A stretch of DNA of 64,000 nt. It comes from Terriglobia bacterium (GTDB taxonomy: Bacteria; Acidobacteriota; UBA6911). The notes under the pieces are model-generated. The model made no database searches and was not told the origin of the DNA. It saw only the letters and a program-made list of their open reading frames with translations. Numbering within the stretch: position 1 is the stretch's first letter; the number at the start of each line of letters is the position of its first letter. The stretch is taken from the NCBI GenBank assembly GCA_020072565.1, contig JAIQGI010000002.1, positions 163,430-227,429 of the forward strand, read 5' to 3'. Positions 25,860 to 34,571 of the stretch are shown here, piece after piece. Made by a program: the position numbers and the translations under genes.

Positions 25860-26426
25860 TTGCCCAGGCGCAGATTAGGTGTTGTGGCATTCGGTGGTTT
25901 TCTCCTCCTGGCGCTCGCGGCAGGTGCGGCGACCTATCGCCGCATGTCGCTCGACGCCCTGGTGCAAGGGTCCGATTACGTCATTTATGGCCGCGTGATC
26001 GAGAGCCGCCCGCTATGGGACCCGGCTACCCGGATGATCTGGACCCGGACGGAAATTCGGGTCATCGATGGCCCTAAGGGTCAGGCAGGGATCACGCTTG
26101 CGGTGACGGAGCCGGGCGGAATCCTGGATGGGGTTGGAGAACTCTATCCCGGAACACCGCAGTTCCGCGCAGACCAGGAAGTGGTTCTCTTCCTTTACCG
26201 TGCGCCGGGAAATCGCGTACGCGTTACCGGATTGCAGCAGGGCGTCTATGCTGTGACCATCGATGGGCAGACTGGAGAGCGCACAGTGACACCGGCCGCG
26301 CCTCCGCCCGAAATTGTTTATGAAGAGGGATCGCCTTCCGCGCGGACCCTGAGTCAACAGGCGCCTGGCCCCGAAAAGCTGAGCCGGTTTCTCTACAATA
26401 TCCGACAAAAGGCACAGACACGATGA
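25860..26426 (+). CDS. Small exported protein of unknown function, coupled to a matrixin-type protease
   Basis: I do not recognise a named family. The likely start is TTG at 25860, preceded by GGAGGA with eight-base spacing and followed at once by a clear signal peptide (PRRRLGVVAFGGFLLLALAAG). ATG at 25800 is in frame but poorly placed. The mature part of about 165 residues is beta-rich, with MSLDALVQGSDYVIYGRVIE and WTRTEIRVIDGPKG, ending in a Pro-rich segment and LSRFLYNIRQ. Its stop overlaps the start of the metalloprotease gene as ATGA, so the two are co-translated and probably act together outside the cytoplasm. Confidence 0.75.
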   Translation: MPRRRLGVVAFGGFLLLALAAGAATYRRMSLDALVQGSDYVIYGRVIESRPLWDPATRMIWTRTEIRVIDGPKGQAGITLAVTEPGGILDGVGELYPGTPQFRADQEVVLFLYRAPGNRVRVTGLQQGVYAVTIDGQTGERTVTPAAPPPEIVYEEGSPSARTLSQQAPGPEKLSRFLYNIRQKAQTR

Positions 26427-29134
26427 AGACTGGGGCTGGAAGGCGCATTGCGATGCCGCTGCTGATCGCGGCGGGCGCCGTGCTGCTGTCCGCCCTGTCG
26501 GTACGGGCTTATGTACCGTTGCGTTGGGGAGCGCAGGGCGTGCCGGGTGCCTGGGCCATCTCCCGATTTCCGCTTGCGTTCTTCCTGAATGAAGCCTCTG
26601 CGCAAGGAACGTCGAATATCTCACCCGGAAGCAGCCTGATGGCCGCGGTCCGGGCTGCGATGTCTTCCTGGCAAAGCGTCCAGACAGCAGAGATCCGCTT
26701 TGCCGACCCGACTCTCACAGCCGTAGATTCTGCTCAGCATGATGGCATAAACGTGATTACCATGGCCGACACGCCGATCAATCGGGAGGTCCTTGGGGGA
26801 GATCAGGGTGCCGTTGCATTGACCCGGATCGACTTCAATGCAAACACCGGTGAGATTACCGAGAGTGACATCATCCTCAGCCCGGGCTATCCCTTTTCGA
26901 CGAACCAGGCCCCTTACACCTATGATCTTCAGGCCATAGTGACTCACGAGCTGGGCCACGCGCTTGGCTGCGATCACTCCCCGGCGCAAAGCGACACCAT
27001 GTTTGCAGTGACGGCGCCGGGCGAGTTTTTCCAGCGCTATCTTTCGGCGGATGCGATAGCCTTTGTCAGCTTTACGTATCCCTACAAGGCTCGGATCGAC
27101 TCGCTGGGATCGATCTCCGGGCGGGTTACCTCAGGTGGCAACGGCATCTTTGGCGCTTCCATAGCGGCGGTGAATCTCGACCGCAATCTCGTGTACGCAG
27201 CCTTTTCTGAGCCAGGTGGCGGCTTCACCATCAACGGGCCGGTCACAGGGCGGTATGCGATCTACGCGGAGCCTCTTGATGGACCGGCAACTCCGGATCA
27301 GCTGCTGGTTCAGGGGGCCAACGCCTACTACAAAGGGCTGAACACCTCGTTCCGCACAGTTTTTGCTGCAGAACAAAGCCTAGGTGTGGATGGCTCCTCC
27401 AGGACGCTGACTGTGGACCTCGCCGTGTCCCCGGGCTCACCCACGCTGAACATCGACCGGATGGGGCGTGGCGATCCGGACAACGGCCTCGGATACCTGT
27501 CGCCAGGATCGGTTCTCGCAAGCCCGGGCGAGACGCTGAGCTTGTGGATCGGCGGCGCCAATACCTGGAAAGTCGCGGGCGTGAGCGACATCAAGGTTCT
27601 GGGGACCGGCGTTGTACTGGACTCCTCGCGGGGCATAAGGGTTCTGAAGAACGGCAGCGGTACTGAAGTAGGCATCTCGGTTCTGGCTCACGTCGCTCCC
27701 GATGCCGCGCCGGGAGCAAGAACGGTGCTGCTCAAAGTCAAGGACGAACAGGTCGCGAGCACCGGCGGCATTATAGTGGCGGCGCAGGCGCTGCCTGCGA
27801 CAACTCTCTATTTCCCATACCTGAAGGCAACTCCCGAACGGTATACGGGTATCGCGCTCGCGAACTTGACCCCGGATGTCCCGGCGATTGTCCGCATATC
27901 GGGCCGCGACGCGCTGGGAGCCCTGCTGTGGAGTGAGGATGCCATCGTTCCTTCTGATATGACCCTTCCAGGCGGGGCACAGACGGCGCGGCTCGAGCGC
28001 CAGATTTTCAACCTGCCGCTGAACACCGTCCAGTCTGGATCGGTAACCGTGGAGTCGGATAGCACTAACTTGCATGGTCTTTTCCTGACGGGCGATTTCG
28101 CCGGCACCTGCATGGATGGAGCTGAGGCGTTCTCCCGAGGTTACGCCCAACTGTGCTTCGTCGATGTACTGCAGGATGCGAACACCTCGACCGAGATCCA
28201 TTTGATGAACATTGATGATATGCCGGTGACCGTGGACCTCGCGCTGGTCGGCGGAGGCGGGATCAGAACTGTGAGACGAACGATTCCCGGGGACGGGAAG
28301 ATCGGAGAATCGATCTCGACATTGTTCGGGTTTTCGGGCGAGCTCCATTCCGCGCACGTAACCGCAACCACGACCGCGGAGGCACTGGCGGGCTTCGAGC
28401 TGATAAGCCAGCCGGACGCCGTCGCCGGACTCAATGCACTCCCATTGGAGAATGCCGGCTCCGTCCTGTACTCACCCCAACTCGCGGTGGGCGATATAGG
28501 GGTCCACTTCGATACCCGGCTCAACGTCGTGAACGCCGGCCAAAGCAGGACGACGGTGACGGTTGCCCTCCTTGACGAGGGCGGACTGCTGCTGGCGCCT
28601 GATACGAAGGTCGTGGACCTCGAGTCCGGTGCGCACTTCAGCCTGGATGTACGCAGCTTGTTCGGGCTCGAGCACGCACAAGGGTATATTCAGGTGTCGG
28701 CGTCAGGAGACGGGAAGCTGCTTGGCAACGTTTTGTTCGGCGACGGCGATCCTACTGCCGGCAGGCTCAAGTTCGACGCAGCACTCCCGCTGTTCACTTC
28801 CGGATCCCAGAGTTTCCTTTTTGCCCATCTGGCCCAGAGTGCCGGCTACTACACAGGAGTGGCCTTTTTGGCGCCGGGAGACGCAAAGTCGCCGGCAAAC
28901 GTGAAGGTTGAAGCTTTTGACAGAGCCGGTCACAGCAGGGGGAGCGCTTCATTTCCGCTTTCTCCCGGCCAACGATACGTGTCGCTGCTCAGCGGTCTGA
29001 TACCGGATACCGACGGGCAGCTGGGCGGTTATGTGAAGGTGACGTCCGACCTGCCGGTCTTCGGCTTTGAGCTGTTCGGGACGGCGGACGGGCAGTCGCT
29101 TTCGGCTGTTGCGCCGCAACGGTTGTTGAAGTAG
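26423..29134 (+). CDS. Exported matrixin-type (M10) zinc metalloprotease with four C-terminal repeat modules
   Basis: A 903-residue secreted protein. A signal peptide (about 7-28) leads into a metzincin catalytic domain with the zinc motif HELGHALGCDHS (H175, H179, H185) and a likely Met-turn in SDTMFAV, so it should be active. A carboxypeptidase-regulatory-like beta domain follows (about 225-315). Residues about 455-895 contain four modules of roughly 105-115 residues, each ending in a similar strand pair: SGSVTVESDS, SAHVTATTTA, GYIQVSASGD and GYVKVTSDLP. The modules may bind a surface or substrate. The gene overlaps the small exported protein upstream by four bases. Substrate unknown. Confidence 0.82.
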   Translation: MKTGAGRRIAMPLLIAAGAVLLSALSVRAYVPLRWGAQGVPGAWAISRFPLAFFLNEASAQGTSNISPGSSLMAAVRAAMSSWQSVQTAEIRFADPTLTAVDSAQHDGINVITMADTPINREVLGGDQGAVALTRIDFNANTGEITESDIILSPGYPFSTNQAPYTYDLQAIVTHELGHALGCDHSPAQSDTMFAVTAPGEFFQRYLSADAIAFVSFTYPYKARIDSLGSISGRVTSGGNGIFGASIAAVNLDRNLVYAAFSEPGGGFTINGPVTGRYAIYAEPLDGPATPDQLLVQGANAYYKGLNTSFRTVFAAEQSLGVDGSSRTLTVDLAVSPGSPTLNIDRMGRGDPDNGLGYLSPGSVLASPGETLSLWIGGANTWKVAGVSDIKVLGTGVVLDSSRGIRVLKNGSGTEVGISVLAHVAPDAAPGARTVLLKVKDEQVASTGGIIVAAQALPATTLYFPYLKATPERYTGIALANLTPDVPAIVRISGRDALGALLWSEDAIVPSDMTLPGGAQTARLERQIFNLPLNTVQSGSVTVESDSTNLHGLFLTGDFAGTCMDGAEAFSRGYAQLCFVDVLQDANTSTEIHLMNIDDMPVTVDLALVGGGGIRTVRRTIPGDGKIGESISTLFGFSGELHSAHVTATTTAEALAGFELISQPDAVAGLNALPLENAGSVLYSPQLAVGDIGVHFDTRLNVVNAGQSRTTVTVALLDEGGLLLAPDTKVVDLESGAHFSLDVRSLFGLEHAQGYIQVSASGDGKLLGNVLFGDGDPTAGRLKFDAALPLFTSGSQSFLFAHLAQSAGYYTGVAFLAPGDAKSPANVKVEAFDRAGHSRGSASFPLSPGQRYVSLLSGLIPDTDGQLGGYVKVTSDLPVFGFELFGTADGQSLSAVAPQRLLK

Positions 29135-29138
29135 TCTG

Positions 29139-29147
29139 TGCTATAAT
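29139..29147 (+). promoter_or_regulatory. Possible extended -10 promoter before the sugar transferase
   Basis: TGCTATAAT (29139-29147) is a perfect extended -10 element; no good -35 box is present. It lies just after the protease stop and would give a leader of about 135 nt. Confidence 0.4.
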
Positions 29148-29288
29148 TCGACCTCCCTTCAGGGGAACGCAGAGAACTCAATCTTAATATTTTCGGGTCT
29201 TTGCGTCTCCGAGTCCGCGCGGCGCGTTCGTTGCTTCCATTTGCCGCCGGGACCGGGAACGCCAAGCCGCCAAGAATGACCAAAGACG

Positions 29289-30725
29289 ATGTTTCGCGAG
29301 CACGCCCGGCTGTCTGCCATTCTCCAGTTTGCTGCTGATGTGATTCTTACCTGTCTTGCGTTTCTTTTCGCCTACTGGGTCCGCATCCATCTTGAGAGCA
29401 TCACGCCTGACCCACTGCTGCCGCTGTTGAATCCCGCTTTGTATCCGCTCTCATACTACTGGAAGTACGTGGGACCGGCCGTGGTCGGGTGGGCGATCAT
29501 GGCGTCTATCCTGGGGCTTTACCGCCTTTCGATTCGCCGATCGGATTGGGAGAAGATTCGCATTATTTTTGAAAGTGCTGTGCTGATGGGACTGTTTCTA
29601 GGATTCCTATCCTACGCCGTGAAGCTCGATCTGAGCCGCCCGCTCATGGCACTTTTTGTTTTCTCGCAAATCTGCTTCCTTACGCTCGTGCGCATGGCCA
29701 TAACACTCCATTACCGGAGGCGCCGGCTCCCCGCGCAGAGCCGTCGCAACATTCTGATTATTGGAAGCGGGGACAAAGCCAGCGAGATGGGAAGGCTGGT
29801 TTCGCGTTACTCGGATTGGGGATTGAAGATCCTCGGCTACATAGAACGGGATCGAGGGGATCATGTGAGCCCCGGAGTGGAAGTCCTGGGAACCATCGCG
29901 GACATTCCGCAGATCGTCGAAGAAAATGTTGTGGATGAGATCATTTTCGTGGGCAGCAAGCCCAGCGATCTGGAAAGCCTCGACGAAATCCTGGCAATCT
30001 GCAGGGAGCAGGGAATCCGCACGCGCGTGGCAGTCGACCTGTTCCCAGCCAAGGTTTCCAATGTCTCGATGGAGTTTCTCGAAAACGTTCCGCTTCTCAC
30101 GTTCAGCACGACTCCGGACCATGCGGCCTCGCTTTTTGTCAAGCGGGTCATAGACATTGTTCTATCGGCAGTTCTGCTTGCGGTTTTGTCGCCGTTGATG
30201 CTTGTCGTCGGCGCCCTGATCAAACTGACTTCGCGGGGACCGGTCATCTACAGACAGATTCGATGCGGTCTTTATGGCCGGAGGTTTATGCTTTACAAGT
30301 TTCGCAGCATGAAGGAAGGCGCCGAGGATGTGCTTTGGGAGATCAAGCATCTCAACGAAATGGACGGGCCTGTCTTCAAGATGCGCAACGATCCGCGGGT
30401 AACACCGCTGGGCCGGCTCCTGCGCAAGAGTTCCGTTGATGAGCTGCCACAGTTCTGGAACGTCCTCAAAGGAGATATGAGCCTGGTGGGGCCGCGTGCG
30501 CCGCTGCCCGACGAAGTCAGGGAGTACTCCCGATGGCAGAGACGCCGGTTGTCGGTGAAGCCCGGGATCACATGCCTGTGGCAGGTTTCAGGCCGCAACG
30601 AAATCGATTTCCACGAGTGGATGAAGCTCGATCTGCACTACATCGACAATTGGTCGCTTCTCCTCGACCTCAAGATCCTGTTACGTACTTTCCCCGTCGT
30701 GCTGCTGGGTAAAGGTGCGCGCTAA
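29289..30725 (+). CDS. Exopolysaccharide polyprenyl-phosphate sugar-1-phosphate transferase (WcaJ-like)
   Basis: A 478-residue membrane enzyme that starts exopolysaccharide or O-antigen repeat units by moving a hexose-1-phosphate to undecaprenyl phosphate. Four N-terminal membrane helices (about 8-120), a CoA-binding-like middle domain (about 148-270, NILIIGSGDKASEMGRLV), and a fifth helix lead into the catalytic domain, with YKFRSMKEGAED, DPRVTPLGRLLRKSSVDELP, DMSLVGPRAPLP and KPGITCLWQVSGRNEI. All are intact. No other glycan genes are adjacent, so the polymer cannot be named. Confidence 0.92.
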   Translation: MFREHARLSAILQFAADVILTCLAFLFAYWVRIHLESITPDPLLPLLNPALYPLSYYWKYVGPAVVGWAIMASILGLYRLSIRRSDWEKIRIIFESAVLMGLFLGFLSYAVKLDLSRPLMALFVFSQICFLTLVRMAITLHYRRRRLPAQSRRNILIIGSGDKASEMGRLVSRYSDWGLKILGYIERDRGDHVSPGVEVLGTIADIPQIVEENVVDEIIFVGSKPSDLESLDEILAICREQGIRTRVAVDLFPAKVSNVSMEFLENVPLLTFSTTPDHAASLFVKRVIDIVLSAVLLAVLSPLMLVVGALIKLTSRGPVIYRQIRCGLYGRRFMLYKFRSMKEGAEDVLWEIKHLNEMDGPVFKMRNDPRVTPLGRLLRKSSVDELPQFWNVLKGDMSLVGPRAPLPDEVREYSRWQRRRLSVKPGITCLWQVSGRNEIDFHEWMKLDLHYIDNWSLLLDLKILLRTFPVVLLGKGAR

Positions 30726-30728
30726 AAC

Positions 30729-30817
30729 AAAATCTCGGCGCAGCGGGAGCAGAGGACGCGGAAAAGATCTCTTTCCACTCCTCTCTGCGCGCTCTGCACC
30801 CTGTGCGTTGAGATCTT
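30729..30817. repeat. Dispersed CTCTGCG-type inverted repeat
   Basis: The best copy in the window. Left arm AAAATCTCGGCGCAGCGGGA with AGAGGACGCGG, right arm CTCTCTGCGCGCTCTGCACC followed by GTGCGTTGAGATCTT, inverted to each other over about 33 bp. It directly abuts the MITE-like element at 30819. Confidence 0.65.
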
Positions 30818-30818
30818 C

Positions 30819-30920
30819 AACCGGATTATTCATGGATGTGCGACCAAAATGCAGTTTTGGACGCGGGCCAACGCTGAGCGACGCCGACCGTCCGGTTCTG
30901 CTTCATGAATAGTTCAGGTT
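30819..30920 (+). mobile_element. MITE-like element, short copy
   Basis: A 102-bp element with terminal inverted repeats AACCGGATTATTCATG and CATGAATAGTTCAGGTT. Its interior (ATGTGCGACCAAAATGCAGT, then TTTTGGACGCGG, AACGCTGA, CGCCGA) is closely similar to the element at 37657-37832. Contains the small palindrome CCAAAA-N5-TTTTGG. The right end supplies the stop codon of the downstream ABC gene on the minus strand. No transposase is present. Confidence 0.6.
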
Positions 30921-32751
30921 ACGCAGTATCACTGACCACTTCATTTGTCGGTGCAAGAAGCTGATCCCTGTACTGCAGTTGATAGAGCTTCCAGTAGAGG
31001 CCCTTCTGTTTGAGCAGTTCCTGATGCGTGCCTATTTCCCGTACCCGGCCGTGATGGAGGACCAGGATGCGATCGGCATTCTGGATTGTCGAAAGTCGAT
31101 GGGCAATGATGATGGATGTTCGTCCCGCCAGCAGCTTCTTGAGCGCATCCCGGATCAAGAGCTCCGTCTCGGTGTCGATGCTCGATGTGGCTTCGTCCAG
31201 AACCAGGATCTTCGGGTCGTAGGCGAGCGCGCGGGCAAAGGCGAGCAATTGCTTCTGGCCGACGGACAGGGATGAGCCGCGCTCGCCAATTTCGGTCCGG
31301 AACTGCAACGCCAGGCGTCGGACGAAGCTGGATGCGTGGACGATGTCGGCGGCCTTCTCCACCTCGTCATCCCCGATCCGGCCGTTTCCGAGCCGGATGT
31401 TGTCGGCGACGCTTCCGGAGAACAGAAAAACGTCCTGAAGCACGACCCCGATCGACTGGCGCAACCCCTTGAGGTCATAATCCTTCACATCAACGCCGTC
31501 CACCAGGATTTGTCCCTGGTCGATGTCGTAGAATCGGCTCATCAGGGCTATGATGGTAGTCTTCCCCGCACCGGTGGCTCCAACGAGCGCGAGCTTCTCT
31601 CCCGGTCGTACCACGAAGGAAACATCCCGCAACACCGGCTCGCCCGGGTTGTAAGAAAACGTCACATGGCGGAACTCTATCGATCCCTTGTCTACCGAGG
31701 CAGCCTTTGGAGCCTGCGGCGCGCCGATAGCGGGGGGTGCGTCCAGGAGCTTAAAGATCCGCTCTGACGAAGCCATCGCCGATTGCAGGATCGTGTATTT
31801 CTCGCTCAGATCGGAGATCGGGCGGAAGAATCGGTCCGAGTACTGCACGAAAGCGACCAGAGCACCCAGAGTCAGGCTCCCCTCGAAGACCTTGAGACCG
31901 CCGTACCAGACCACGAGCGCAACCGCGAGGGCACCGACCAACTCGAGCAGCGGATAAAACAGAGCGTAGTAAAAGATGGACTGCAGGTTGGCATCGAGGT
32001 GTTCACGGTTGATTTCCGTAAACCTCCGATATTGGCGCCTTTCCTGGACAAAGCTCTGAACGACAGCGGTTCCCGTGATGTTTTCCTGCAGGAATGCGTT
32101 GATGCGGGCGATGGCCGTGCGCACCCGCCGATAGGATTCGCGCACCTTGATCTTGAACAGGAAGCTGATCAGGAACAGGAGGGGTATTACGGAGAAAATG
32201 GCCAGCGCGAGCTGGTAGTTGAGCACGAAAAGTATGACAACGATTCCTGCAAGCGTGAAAATGTCGCCAAAAACGGAGATCACGCCGGCGGTGAACAGCT
32301 CGTTCAGAGCGTCGACATCGGTGGTCACGCGCGTCATCAGGCGGCCCACGGGATTCTTGTCGAAGAACGCCACATCAAGCTGTTGCAGATGCCGGAAGAT
32401 CTCCATGCGGAGGTCATACATGATCCGCTGGCCCATCAGGTTCAGCACCCAGGTCTGGCCGTAGCTGAATCCAAAGGCCCCGAGCAGAGTCAGGACATAC
32501 AAGACGGCGATCCCGTTCAGCCCCGCGAGGTTGGAAGTCCGGATATACCGGTCGATGGCCTCTTTGGTCAGCCAGGGAGGAAGAACGGAGAGTGCCGAGC
32601 CCGCGATAATGTAAAGGAATGCCAGCGCAGCCGCCCCTCGGTACGGCCGGATGTAGCGCAGCAGGCGCCGCATCAGATGCGCATCGTAAGCTTTCCCCAG
32701 TACCTGTTCCTCGTGCTGATCCACTGTTTTTTTTGGGACTCGGATCGGCAA
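30919..32751 (-). CDS. ABC exporter half-transporter (ATPase/permease), second subunit of a pair
   Basis: A 610-residue fused membrane and ATPase subunit, type IV exporter (lipid, drug or peptide). Six membrane helices (about 40-330) precede an ATPase domain with Walker A GATGAGKTTII, signature LSVGQKQLLAFAR and Walker B ILVLDEATSSID, the catalytic glutamate being present. The signature reads LSVGQ rather than LSGGQ, which pairs with the degenerate site of its partner. The start is uncertain: TTG at 32751 lies inside a palindrome, GTG at 32724 is a good alternative. VLGKAYDAHLMRRLLRYIRP is conserved in such proteins, so the start is upstream of it. Confidence 0.88.
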   Translation of the reverse strand: MPIRVPKKTVDQHEEQVLGKAYDAHLMRRLLRYIRPYRGAAALAFLYIIAGSALSVLPPWLTKEAIDRYIRTSNLAGLNGIAVLYVLTLLGAFGFSYGQTWVLNLMGQRIMYDLRMEIFRHLQQLDVAFFDKNPVGRLMTRVTTDVDALNELFTAGVISVFGDIFTLAGIVVILFVLNYQLALAIFSVIPLLFLISFLFKIKVRESYRRVRTAIARINAFLQENITGTAVVQSFVQERRQYRRFTEINREHLDANLQSIFYYALFYPLLELVGALAVALVVWYGGLKVFEGSLTLGALVAFVQYSDRFFRPISDLSEKYTILQSAMASSERIFKLLDAPPAIGAPQAPKAASVDKGSIEFRHVTFSYNPGEPVLRDVSFVVRPGEKLALVGATGAGKTTIIALMSRFYDIDQGQILVDGVDVKDYDLKGLRQSIGVVLQDVFLFSGSVADNIRLGNGRIGDDEVEKAADIVHASSFVRRLALQFRTEIGERGSSLSVGQKQLLAFARALAYDPKILVLDEATSSIDTETELLIRDALKKLLAGRTSIIIAHRLSTIQNADRILVLHHGRVREIGTHQELLKQKGLYWKLYQLQYRDQLLAPTNEVVSDTA

Positions 32752-32797
32752 AAGTCAAAAAATCCTCGATTTTTTTGACTCTTACGGACCCGACCCC
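32735..32797. repeat. Palindromic REP-like hairpin between the two ABC genes
   Basis: The left arm (GGGACTCGGATCGGCAAAAG then TCAAAAAATC) and right arm (GATTTTTTTGACTCTTACGG then ACCCGACCCC) form an imperfect inverted repeat of about 30 bp per arm with a 3-bp loop. It overlaps the apparent start of the downstream ABC gene and may modulate its expression. Confidence 0.65.
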
Positions 32798-32804
32798 TCC
32801 TTTG

Positions 32805-34559
32805 TCAGGCTGTTGCGAGCTCTTCCTCGAGCAGCTGTTTCTGATAAAGCGCCGCGTAGGCGCCGTCGCGGGCCATCAGGCTCTCGTGTGTGCCCTGTTC
32901 CACAATGACGCCGTCCTGAAGTACGATGATCTGGTGCGCATCCTTGACCGTCGAGATGCGATGGGAGACCAGAATCGTAGTCCTGTCCTTCATGACCTCC
33001 TTCAGCCCTTGCAGGATCCGTTCTTCTGTGTAGGTGTCGACGCTCGAGAGTGAATCATCCAGAATCAGGATCTTAGGTGATCGGGTGACGGCGCGGCTGA
33101 TGGCGACCCTTTGCTTTTGGCCTCCCGACAGGGTAATGCCCCGCTCGCCGATGAAGGTCCGCAACCCATGGGGAAAGTTCCGGATGTCGTCTTCGATCGC
33201 GGAGATGCGGGTGGCCCAACCCGCTTCCTGATCGGAGATCCCTTCTTCCTTGCAGAAGGCGATATTGGCGCGGATCGTATCGGAAAACAGGAACGTTTCC
33301 TGGGGCACATATCCGAGCATTCTCCGCAGTTCCCGGAGTGGCCACTGGCGCACATCGCGCCCGTCGACGAAGACTGTTCCCGGCGGCGGATCGAAGAGGC
33401 GCGGGATCAAATTGACGAGCGTCGATTTGCCGCTCCCGGTGTGGCCGACGATGGCCAGGGTCTGTCCTGCCGGCACGGTCAGGCTGATGCCCCGGAGCAC
33501 CTGGCGTTCCGAGTTGGGATAGCAAAAAGACAGGTCGCGGATTTCGAGAGTTCCCCGGGCCGGACAGGGGGCAGAACAGGACGTGGCGTCCTGAATCTCA
33601 GGTTCCGTATGGAGTATACGCAGGATGCGATCCATGGAGGCCGCGCCGCGCTGAAAGATATTGATAACCCAGCCGGTGGCGATCGTAGGCCAGGTCAGCA
33701 TCGACAAATAGCCGAGAAACGCTACGAACTCTCCCAGAGTGAGATGCTTGTGAACGACTTCACGCCCTCCATACCAGAGCAGAGCCACGGCGGACAGTCC
33801 GATAAGGGCCGACATCATAGGGTAAAAAATTCCCCAGAGCCGGATCAGAGAGACGCTGCGCCTGACATAGTCCTCGTTCAGCTCCCTGAACACTTCGATT
33901 TCGGAGTCCTCGCGGGCAAATGCCTTTACCACACGAATGCCCGCGAGATTTTCCTGAACTCTCGTGCTGATGTGTGAAAACTGCTCCTGGATGCTCTCGA
34001 AGCGGTCGTGAATCTGCCTGCCGAATTTCTTGACGCCCAGGGAAGCCAGCACCAGCGGAATATAGGCAAGGAGTGTGAGTTTCCAGTTCAAGCGGAATAA
34101 AACCGCGGTTGCGACCACGACCGTCACAAGGGTGGTAACCGAGTACATGATTCCGGGGCCCAAAACCGACCGTACGGCGTTCAGGTCATTAGTAGCCCTG
34201 GACATGACATCGCCCGTACTGTGGGTCTGAAAAAAGGACAGCGACAATTTCTGCAGGTGGGCGAAGAAGTCGTTGCGCAGATCGTATTCGATCTCCCGGC
34301 TGGCGCCGATCAGTATCTTCCTCATCCAGAAGCGGAAGAATCCCTCCACCACGGAGATGCCAAGTATCAGCGCAGCATAACCGGGGAGTTTTCCGGGCGC
34401 GAGGGTGACCTGAATATCATCCACCACATACTTCAGCACCCAGGGAGAAACCATGCTGGCGGCGACGGTGCAAACCACCATGGCGAAACCGAGCGCCAGT
34501 TTTGTCCGGTACCTGCGCAGGTAGGGTATCAGGTGCAGAAGACTGTACTTGTTTTGCAT
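32805..34559 (-). CDS. ABC exporter half-transporter (ATPase/permease), first subunit, degenerate catalytic site
   Basis: A 584-residue fused membrane and ATPase subunit. Six membrane helices (about 15-310) precede an ATPase domain with Walker A GHTGSGKSTLVNL and a canonical LSGGQKQRVAISR signature. The Walker B reads ILILDDSLSSVD, with aspartate in place of the catalytic glutamate. Together with the LSVGQ signature of the second gene, this gives one canonical and one degenerate ATP site, the hallmark of heterodimeric exporters such as TM287/288 and BmrCD. It starts 12 bases after the FxLYD-like gene and lacks a clear ribosome binding site. Substrate unknown. Confidence 0.9.
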   Translation of the reverse strand: MQNKYSLLHLIPYLRRYRTKLALGFAMVVCTVAASMVSPWVLKYVVDDIQVTLAPGKLPGYAALILGISVVEGFFRFWMRKILIGASREIEYDLRNDFFAHLQKLSLSFFQTHSTGDVMSRATNDLNAVRSVLGPGIMYSVTTLVTVVVATAVLFRLNWKLTLLAYIPLVLASLGVKKFGRQIHDRFESIQEQFSHISTRVQENLAGIRVVKAFAREDSEIEVFRELNEDYVRRSVSLIRLWGIFYPMMSALIGLSAVALLWYGGREVVHKHLTLGEFVAFLGYLSMLTWPTIATGWVINIFQRGAASMDRILRILHTEPEIQDATSCSAPCPARGTLEIRDLSFCYPNSERQVLRGISLTVPAGQTLAIVGHTGSGKSTLVNLIPRLFDPPPGTVFVDGRDVRQWPLRELRRMLGYVPQETFLFSDTIRANIAFCKEEGISDQEAGWATRISAIEDDIRNFPHGLRTFIGERGITLSGGQKQRVAISRAVTRSPKILILDDSLSSVDTYTEERILQGLKEVMKDRTTILVSHRISTVKDAHQIIVLQDGVIVEQGTHESLMARDGAYAALYQKQLLEEELATA

Positions 34560-34571
34560 TAACAGGTCAGC

